A program made the translations under genes and the position numbers. From Chrysomallon squamiferum (taxonomy: Eukaryota > Mollusca > Gastropoda > Neomphalida > Peltospiridae), in NCBI GenBank assembly GCA_012295275.1, contig CM022666.1:11505077-11569076 (forward strand): a stretch of DNA of 64,000 bases, in the 5' to 3' direction. Position 1 is the first letter of the stretch. The number at the start of each line of letters is the position of its first letter. Positions 36,346 through 64,000 of this stretch are shown here, in pieces. The notes beneath the pieces were generated by a model. The model saw only the letters and a program-made list of their open reading frames with translations, made no database searches and was not told the origin of the DNA.

Positions 36346-38340
36346 CTGTTAAAAAAAAAGAAAGAAATTAGCTTTTTCAGAAAATAAACATGATAAAACA
36401 AATGAAATATAATTTTTTTAAATATTAAAATATAAATAAAACTGCAAATATCAGTTCAATAGTTGATCACATACTAATCAAAATTGTTGAATATACATCT
36501 TTTAGCATTTTTGATTACTTTAAATTAATTATGCCTTGAACATTCCCAGTGTTTAATTATTGTCGGGTACCAGAATAAAAATGATTGTTACATACCTCAA
36601 CATTTTCACAGCTGACACTAAACTTAACTTACTGTGTTTTGTAAGTTAACTGCTGGTCAGGTGACCAACAGTCATCTGATCCACGGACACAACAACTAAA
36701 ACTCAGGTAATTTATGTTTTGATTTATAGTTCTCCACAGATGGTGAAATGACAGTTTTAATCATCACACTTGATACACGTGTAATAAAGTCAAAATTAAT
36801 TATTGTAATGAACACTGTACAAGGTGTAAATACTGTACTATTATTTGATTATCAAATAAGTGATCAGTAACATTTCCAGCCTATGACCTTATTAAAACAC
36901 ACAACATCACTTTCTTCTACAGTGACATTTCCTTAAGGTAAATAAAATAAATCTGCATAAGAAACATGTTAACTGCTTATTTGTATTCAGTTACTAATAT
37001 TAATCAGTGAATTTTCTTGTTAAAATAAGGTTTTGATGGATTAATGAATCAGTTCTCTACATTCCATCCATCAAATTAATTCCCATTCAAAACAGTGCCC
37101 ATGAATATTTAATTAAAGACTGTGGTTGCTATTTTTCAACTTAAGCGTCTACTCAAGAAAACATTGCCTTTGTCATGTATAATATTTAAGTGTATATGCA
37201 ACTGTGCAACCAGTCATACCTAAAATGTGTTGACTATCTTTATCCAAATGACTATAGTTCTGCTGTGCTCATTTTGCTAACCTATTCAGTAACATCAGTA
37301 TTACTGCAAACAAATAAATAATTTTGTCTAATGAACTAAATTTATATTTTCAAAATTGTTTTAAAAATATGTACATTTTTGTTTTGTTTTTATTACCTAA
37401 TAAGACATATTGTCACTATTTTATGAAATTATTATTTTTTTATCATTATACAAGTAATATTGTTTGTTTATATATGGGTGTATAGCTTTTATTAAACTCT
37501 ATTATTATTACTTTATTTTTTTTTATCTGTGAAATGTTATGTTACTGCAGATTTGTTTATGAGTGAAACTTTTAGAAAATCTGTTAATATTTTTGTTTTA
37601 TTTACTTTTTGCGGGAAGGGGCAAAAACATTCACACACCTCCTGAAACTGGAATGTACGTTCCATAATAATATTAATAGATATAGTTAATATACTTCAGT
37701 CTGAAAAACAGAGTGTATTTCAAATCAAAACAAACAACTAACTGAAATATATCATTTATTTTATTTCATTTTATTTATTGCAACTGTTTTGACACTTTAA
37801 TACAACACTGATACTATTCTCAGTGCTCCACCTACAGAGGCGGTATTTCAGCTGTTTACTCCTTCGTACCACCCGCCGAACAAATAGGTCAAACACTAAT
37901 TCCTTGTTAACACGTTTAAAACCTATAAAAATATATTGTTACTTCAAATCTAATGTACAACACTGACTCATCTGACCCCACAGTACATTTTTCTTACATT
38001 CTTTTACTTAATTCTTTTAATTCAAGGCCATACAGTGATACATCATACAGGCATACTTAATTCAAGGGATACGGACTATGACAACTAGAACTCAATTACA
38101 TTTTTCCTACCTGTACGAGATGTCAAATCTGTATTATACAAAAGTACAAATGATGACTTTGCCTATGGTTTATTTAAAGATACTAATAACTTTTCTTTGT
38201 TCACTTTTAATTATTGTCTGTTGTATATATATCTCTCATCTGAACCAAAACAACAAAATAAACTCCGCCTACAAGTGGTCACATGACGAATTTTTGCACG
38301 ACCGGCAAAAATGAAAAACATTTACAAAATTGGTCTAGCA
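36346..38340. other. Upstream region of the two-TM gene, no further gene recognised
   Basis: A minus-strand splice donor (ACACA then GTAAGTTAAG) lies near 36632 and could end a 5' UTR exon joining the acceptor at 36346. The rest is AT-rich, with no open frame of coding character. Confidence 0.35.
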
Positions 38341-38440
38341 TACTGCGCAACACTCCTCACTTAACGATCTACCTGTTTAACGACGTCGCGAACTTACGAC
38401 CAACAGCTTGCTCTGATTAGCACGTTAAGCTTTTTCATTC
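38341..38440. mobile_element. Possible DNA-transposon terminus fragment
   Basis: CCTCACTTAACGATCTACCT followed by GTTTAACGAC and AACTTACGACC resembles the ends of pogo/Tigger-type elements, with repeated TTAACGA and TTACGA words. No matching opposite end is visible. A poly-A run follows at 38556-38589. Low confidence. Confidence 0.25.
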
Positions 38441-38556
38441 ATTCATTCATTATGACCAAACTCTCCGTTGTATTTTGTGCTATGTATGAGAACTCTAGTC
38501 GCATGAAGAGCTGCGCGACATCTCATTTGTTCAAATAACCCATTCTCAGTCTATGT

Positions 38557-38592
<36 letters not shown>

Positions 38593-39357
38593 GAAATATA
38601 AATGGCAGGCCTGAATGCAAAGTGTGTGTGTGTGTGGGGGGCGGTGTTTATTTGGCCCTGCTGTACAGAGCTTATCCACATTTAATTTACAGAGATGTGC
38701 GATGTTTATTATTTGTGCGAAAATTATTACCAACAAGTGTATATCGTCAGTCATGCTGAAAAGCCATTCTTTACTGTTTTCTCGATGTTCGCAAACAAAG
38801 CGTAGAAAATAGGTTTATTACTTAGCTCCTTCAGTAATTAAATCTCCACTTTTAATATTTATATACAATTTGATTTTATGCAGATAAATATCTTAAAGAG
38901 TTCAGAACGAATATATATTAAAAATAACTTTAATTATAACACTGTAAAGCGAAATTATAAGTTCATATAACTTTTGAGTCAGTTACTGATGAATGCTGTA
39001 AGGTAAATTAAATTCGATAAAGTTCGATATACCTCTGTCTAAATCGTATTTGAAAGCTGATTCACGTATTGTTACATTAAACTCGAGGAAGAGTATCATG
39101 TTGCAAATGGTAGGACAACTAGTAATAGTATAGGCCTACACTGTTTCCATTTTGTCTGATGTAGTGTTTGACTTTTTTCAGTTACAAGACAAAAAATCTC
39201 GTTCCGGCAAACACTAATATAAACTAACATACAAATGTACGCACATACGTTATATTTGAACGTCGCGCACGCAGTGTGTGTACGTATGTGTCTGTCTGTT
39301 TCTGTGTTTGTATGTGTGTGTCTGCCAGTGTGCTACCAGTTGATTGTTTTTTTTTTT

Positions 39358-39389
<32 letters not shown>

Positions 39390-39390
39390 G

Positions 39391-40110
39391 TCGTACCTCG
39401 ACTTACGAGTGCCCAAAACGTACAAGTTTTTCGAGTTACGAGCATTCGGCGGGTCTTTTTCATTTTGAGTTGCGAGCGACAATCCGAGTTACGAGCGAGC
39501 TTCAGATACGGCGCCGCTAGTTGGCGCAACAGACAACATAACATCCCGACAGCAACCCACGTCTCACTCGTTTACTTCACCTGGTTAACTCACCATGGAA
39601 GCACCTCTGTCGTGTTGTGCTCGCGTTTTATGCAGTATTTTGCCAAATTTCATTTTTCTGGCTATGGATCCAAAGGACAGTGCTGAGAAGAAGAAGCGGA
39701 TGATGTCCATTGAATTAAAGCTTTAATTCATAGAAAAACACGAGCGAGGTATGCATGTAGTCGACTTGGCTAGACAATACGAGCTTAGTATTTCTACGAT
39801 ATGTACCATACTGAAGCTGAAGGAGTCGATAAAGGCTGTAACTGCAGCCAAAGCGTTAAAATAATGTGATTGATCTCCAAGATAAATACATTTTACAAAA
39901 CCAATTTATTTCTTTACATTCTCTTTTATTTTGTTTTTATACAATATTTCTCATTTATAAACACATTTTTCTTATTTAAAAACACGTTACGGAAAAGAAA
40001 AAAAAAATGGGGTGGTTTTTGGATGGCTGGAACGGATTAAAGGTAATCTAATTAATTTCAGTTTGGAAAATTGATTTGATTTACGAGCAAATTGAGATAC
40101 GAGCTGGTTA
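39391..40110 (+). mobile_element. Fossil Tigger/pogo-type DNA transposon, internally deleted
   Basis: The left end (TCGTACCTCGACTTACGAGT, then more CGAGTTACGAG words) is typical of Tigger elements and sits next to a TA run. The right part has TGGTTTTTGGATGGCTGGAA and ATTTACGAGC-AATTGAGATACGAG, a weaker copy of the same ends. Inside, 39664-39863 encodes the N-terminal CENP-B/pogo helix-turn-helix of a transposase (MDPKDSAEKKKRMMSIELKL, a stop codon, FIEKHERGMHVVDLARQYEL, ending ICTILKLKESIKA). The catalytic DDE region is absent. The element is non-autonomous and decayed. Confidence 0.75.
39664..39863 (+). pseudogene. Tigger-like transposase N-terminal fragment
   Basis: Reads as a helix-turn-helix DNA-binding domain of the pogo/Tigger/CENP-B group with an in-frame TAA at about 39722, then stops after KAVTAAKALK. 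The full family protein would continue with a second helix-turn-helix and a DDE nuclease, which are missing here. Confidence 0.7.
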
Positions 40111-41302
40111 TATATAAAGATGGATAAACTAGAAATACAACGAACTTTGGAAAAAGTTATAAGAAAGTAAGTTATATTTACTGCAGTAATAAATAAATAA
40201 ATGAGAAAAAAAAAAGTAAAGAAAAAATAATTAATTTATTACAAAAGCAATCACAACAACACATCGCTACGTCAGTGACGCCCACAACGGCTGCAGACGT
40301 CTTGCATCTACGATACTGTACTAACTGTTCAAGATAACCGGCTTCACATATCTTGTTTTGCCCCTACGAAGTACTCTATTGATAATATACTTGTATGTAT
40401 GTGTTTATATATATACATAATCTCAGGTGATTAAATAATACAAAAAATTCAGACATACACACTTGTCCACACATATGAATTGAATTACATGTACAGTGTT
40501 AACTTACCCTGCATAAGCAACGTAATGTCGTGGAAGCATCATGTTTTAAGAAAGGTGACTGAATCAAACTGTGACAATCGTTTTCTGCGCTGAGGCCTAC
40601 AACATATTTACGAAGTTATCCAAATAATTACAAATGAGTCCCGTTTTTTATGCATGGACGAATTCGTATTACAAATTAGAATAAAATGGATGGATATGGT
40701 AATATATGTAAATTCTTTAGAATATCGTCAACAGATGTTTTCCTTTGTATCACTTTCAGTTATTATTTACCTTCACTCATTACATTACCTAAGCAACCAG
40801 TCTATACGTTGTGTTAACACATAAGTTTTTATAATTGGCCTTTACTGTTGTTACCTTAAACAATTAAAATAGTTTCTTTTATCGTAGTGGATGCTTTCTG
40901 TTAATTTCAAATTTTAACGTCTTGTATCAGTCTCTTTGAATTAGATAATGTTTACATTTGTACGTTTTTCACTGACACATTTAGCATAGAAAATGTTTGC
41001 AATAGCAGACATTCTGTTTTCTTAAGTTCTAATTTTTATATATCAGGTTCTCTTTAAATGTTCAGAATGATATGCTATTTATCCTTACAGTAATTTGTAA
41101 TATATGAATATTAAATGGCCGTAACTACATTGACGCAAAGGAGGCAAATGCCTCATACCGAAATTGATGATTTTTGCTTTTGTTTTGTTTATTATACAAA
41201 GATGTTATTTTAAAAATATTAATTTCTATTCCGATAGAAACGACATTCACTGAATGAATTCATTTCTGTCTACGGTTACCAATTGCTTTTAATTCTTCAG
41301 GT
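40111..41302. other. Intergenic, nothing recognised
   Basis: AT-rich sequence without repeats or coding-like frames. Confidence 0.4.
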
Positions 41303-41515
41303 GTTAGTGTATTTCTTGTGAACATGGATTTCGAAATACTCCCTCTTGCCTGATAAAGTAGAAAATACAAAAATTAATTCATAAAAAGTTATGATTCCTG
41401 AACTAGGAAAAAGATGGCAGGAAATGGCTAGAAACGAGGAGTTTTTTTCAAATCGGAGCATTAACCCAAATATTTTTACTCCGCTCGGTGATTAAGTGTT
41501 TTTGTCTCGTTTCAA
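41303..41515 (+). repeat. Dispersed repeat, copy 2
   Basis: Same orientation and content as 24352-24553, with about 80-85% identity over the first 140 bp by eye and more divergence and indels after that. The shared core is CGAAATACTCCCTCTTGCCT. Finding two copies in 64 kb suggests a moderately abundant genomic family. Confidence 0.8.
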
Positions 41516-42130
41516 AAATGGTCTAGTTATAGCCATGTATCAGTTATTTAAAGTAGACTTAAAGGAACTGAAGCGAATGCAGTTGATGTCCCATTGTAAT
41601 ATATGATGTAATATATCTCAGAATTCCATTAACTAACAGGATTAACGATTCTAACATCTACGTAAAGGTTAAGAAGATACAATTATGTACAATTTATTTC
41701 ACACGATATGTCTTTCTTTTCATTTTGATTTCTGACAAAAGAATCCAAAGACTTTTATTTTATTTTTTTTATTTTTTTTAAATACTTTATAATATAGCAG
41801 CCGAGTAAGTGCATTTGAAGAGTTATTTGTTGAAACGTGATGTAGCAGGTATTACATGTAGAGCTGTTTATATGTCCAGACATCACAGAGGCCACACACA
41901 CCGTACGGGAGCATGACAATAACAACACATCCAATGCGACGGAAGTAAAGGTGCTAATGAATATTCATACCTGTAATACCTCATGAATGTGAGAACAATA
42001 CTGTTTAAAGTACGTTGCGACTATTATTCGGAATGTCGGAAAAGACCGATTTTTATTACTGTGTTTGTTATTATCAACATGAACGATTTTTTTTTTTTTT
42101 TTTTCGTAATACTTATTATCAGGATCTAGG

Positions 42131-42450
42131 GCAGTGGTTCTCAAAGGGTGTACCCGGGCGCACAAGACGGTAACTCTAAATATATCAGTGAACATCTTTC
42201 ACAGAAGAAAAACAAACGGTACAAATTCCAGACGAGAACCGTTTATACGCAAAATGATGAAGAATCTAATATTGATGTAGACAATGAGGATAGACAAACT
42301 CAGCAGTCTGCTCCGCAACTGATTCAGCCGCAAAACGCTTCTTTCAGTTATTTCTGTATTTTTTACATTTTGCATTACATTTCTTAGCATTTTGTGTGAA
42401 GTGTGCCCGCAATTTTTTGTAAGTCTTAGAGTGCGCCCCGACTTCAAGTT
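42131..42450 (+). mobile_element. hAT-like non-autonomous transposon fragment
   Basis: CAGTGGTTCTCAAAGGGTGT at 42131 matches the standard terminal sequence of hAT (Charlie/ZBED-type) elements. Near 42395-42440 the words GTGTGCCCGC, TCTTAGAGTGCGCCCCGACT look like the subterminal part of the other end, but the terminal TTGAGAACCACTG is missing. No transposase motif is visible in the 80-codon open frame between. A decayed or truncated copy is the best reading. Confidence 0.5.
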
Positions 42451-43840
42451 ACATGCACAACATCATACATTAACCCCTTTGCATTCTGTAAAATAATTCA
42501 TTTCAGTTAATAAGTAATATCAACCTTCTGATATCACAATATAATCTCTAAAAATCCATGTTTAAAAATTATTTATTCATTGCTATATATACACATTTAT
42601 TTACAAGAGCCTGAACCTAATTTTTCTTTGAATTTTCCTCAAGTTCCTTTGTGAATACAAAATATGTGGTCCCCCCCCCACATTACTGATATCTGTTATT
42701 TGAACTGGCAACAGCTAATTACATATAAAATCAGGAACATACAAGTTATGCTCATGAATACAGTGCAACTTATTCTTAACTTACAAATTTGGAATTTTCT
42801 CCTTTTTCAGTTTCTGTTAGACATTACTTAACATATCAGCTAATTTTGTTTCCCTTATTTTCCTTCTTGGCTACCTTTAATTTGGAATAAAAGTGAAACT
42901 ATTTTGTATTAGCTCAATATGACAGAAACAAAAAAACAAGCAAAATCTACATTGATATTTAAATAGACCTTTTCTATTCCCATAAAGCATGCATTTTGTA
43001 AATCTTATTTAAAGTTATATCTGGACTCAATGAATAGTAACAGGATGATAGCTGCATCCATTTCTTCAGAACCGTATGTGTCAAATGTTGTTAATGCAAA
43101 ACTAAGTTATTTCAGTTAATAAAGCATGAGTTTTATGATGGTCAGACCTTAGTTATACATTTCAAGCTTTCTTCTCAGATGTATTTCAAAATGTGCTGTG
43201 GAAAATGATGCAATGTTTCAGCATTGTGTAACTTTGTAAACAAGTATTAATTCTTCATTCAGATTGCCAGTTTTATAAATAAATGCAAATCATATTTAAT
43301 TGTGTTTGTCTTTTAAATTGTTTTCTTATCTCTGCTTGTAAGATGTTGCCTCGTGTAGGTATTCTCCCACAAATCTTCTAATGGTCACAAAATGAGCCCT
43401 GTTCACGTTTGAAGCCATTCAGCTGTATGTGCCCAACCCTTCTCTTACACCACATAGTAAACATATCAGTAAAGCAAAAATTAATAAAACTAACTGCTGA
43501 ACCATGCTGAGTCATCATCATTAAAATTTATTTTATATTCCTGGTTCTCCTCATCTTATGTCCACTGTTATTTATTTGTTTAAAAAAAAATTTTTATCAG
43601 ACTAGTGAGTTGTGTTACTGTGTTACCACTATTATGTGTATGTTAAAGTATGGACACAAACACTCTCCCATGTATACATTCATATTTAAAATATGTTGGG
43701 TTTTTTTGTTTATTTTTAATTTAACATTTTTGATTATTTTATTTCTCTTATAAATTATTTCCAAATCAAACAAACACAATACAAACAAGACATTCATATA
43801 TCATGATCATTCAAACTTCCGAATACAATACAAGTGTGGT
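42451..43840. other. Intergenic, nothing recognised
   Basis: AT-rich sequence with no repeats or coding-like frames noticed. Confidence 0.4.
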
Positions 43841-44463
43841 GTTTCTGTGACATAACAGAAGTCACGGAGAAGATCGTTAGCGTCTGCTCTACAACAGACA
43901 TATCCATGATAATTGATATCAACTAAAAGAAAACTGGAAGACGCTGAAATTTAATTTTCGCGATTGTTAATAACGGGTCAGAGCTGTGCGACGTAAACCC
44001 CACCGTGCGCGCTGTCGCTGTTGCAGCTGAATATTCATGAAGTGTAACTATTGTGAATTTATTTGCACCTTTACGCACTGGACCCTCGTACATGTCAGAC
44101 ACATTTGCCGCTTCATCCAGTAATTACAAATACTTCGCTGCGAGGAACTTTTCTCATTTGGCTCCCATGTTGCTAACGAGATAACGCAGAGGTAGTCGCC
44201 AGAAAAGTTATAACTTGAAGTATCGATGCAGTAACTCTTGTAAATTACGCGTTTTCGTCCCATGATTTCTGTGTGGTAGTCATTTAAATTAAACGTCAGA
44301 AAACGACCCGGTATCGGGTTTTAGTCTGAATGAGCCTTAGTCACGCTCACACATGACTGTAATTTCAAACCGGAATGATCACACAGGAAGTAATTGTAAG
44401 CTAAAGATAGATTTAAAAACAACAAACATAACAGGACAGAGGACATGTTCGTGATTCACTCAG
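43841..44463 (+). promoter_or_regulatory. Probable promoter and 5' UTR exon region of the MYO16-like gene
   Basis: CG content rises between 43850 and 44400. A plausible plus-strand splice donor (CTCAG then GTAACG) ends at 44463. The coding exon starts after an acceptor at 44832 (TTCTTGTTACAG), so an upstream untranslated exon is required. Transcription start is not identifiable by eye. Inference. Confidence 0.3.
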
Positions 44464-44650
44464 GTAACGTCTAATAATGCTTCCTTGATATGTCAGCTGT
44501 CTTCTGAAACTTATTTGTCGACGCACTGTTCAAATTTTTGTTTTCTTTATGAAAGGTACTTAGTTTTAATATAATAGTAATAATACGGTTTAAAATGTTT
44601 GCCATGTATATTTTTTTAAATTTTATATGTGTGTGTATATATATATATAT

Positions 44651-44659
44651 ATGACAATT

Positions 44660-44692
<33 letters not shown>

Positions 44693-44713
44693 CATTTGTA
44701 TGTTAATTGTCAT
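44651..44713. repeat. Perfect 16-bp inverted repeat around an AT tract
   Basis: ATGACAATTAACATAC at 44651-44666 is the exact reverse complement of GTATGTTAATTGTCAT at 44698-44713. The 31-bp spacer is mostly alternating AT. It lies in the probable first intron of the MYO16-like gene. Confidence 0.95.
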
Positions 44714-44849
44714 TTTATGATACAAATATTTAGAAAGTTACAATGTAAATCCCTTAATTTGACAAACTTTTAATAATAATAATAATAATAAAATTAAAAA
44801 TAAACAAAAGAAGAATTATGTTCTTGTTACAGCTGCATCATAAGGTAAT

Positions 44850-64000
<19,151 letters not shown>

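Overview
The window is animal nuclear DNA. It is very AT-rich, its genes are split by GT/AG introns of a few hundred bases, microsatellites are abundant, and old DNA-transposon remnants are present. Protein content and repeat style suggest a marine or freshwater invertebrate, most likely a lophotrochozoan such as a mollusc. That placement is inference; no marker in the window fixes the species. No operons, CRISPR arrays, rRNA genes or convincing tRNA genes were seen.

Four protein genes can be supported. (1) Minus strand, from 10770 off the left edge: mitochondrial alanyl-tRNA synthetase (AARS2), 18 exons in the window and 814 codons readable in one frame from an initiator with a mitochondrial presequence; the C-terminal end lies outside. 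(2) Minus strand, 16105-17262: an uninterrupted rhodopsin-class GPCR of 385 residues, preceded by a 3' splice site, so its 5' UTR is probably split. (3) Minus strand, 35358-36344: a 328-residue protein with two membrane segments and a cysteine-containing ectodomain, which I cannot assign to a family. (4) Plus strand, 44850 off the right edge: an ankyrin-repeat unconventional myosin resembling class XVI (MYO16), 27 exons and 1225 codons in the window, covering the N-terminal region, ankyrin repeats, acidic linker, motor, IQ motif and start of the tail.

Layout: 1-10770 AARS2; 10771-16104 intergenic with GA, CT and 78-bp repeats; 16105 to about 19890 GPCR and its probable upstream exon; about 19890-35357 a long gene-poor stretch with microsatellites, an inverted-repeat element, a degenerate coding-like patch and a 55-57-bp tandem repeat; 35358-36345 the two-TM gene; 36346-44832 intergenic, holding a Tigger-like transposon fossil, a hAT-like fragment and the second copy of a dispersed repeat; 44833-58017 MYO16-like exons; from about 59830 to the end a very large 42-bp minisatellite inside a MYO16-like intron.

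The four genes show no functional link to one another. Long open frames at 60113-61342 and in the GA/CT/CA tracts are by-products of tandem repeats and are not annotated as genes. I found no clear new multi-gene system. The best leads are the unassigned two-TM gene, the altered N-terminal motif of the MYO16-like protein, and the repeat structures inside the MYO16-like introns.
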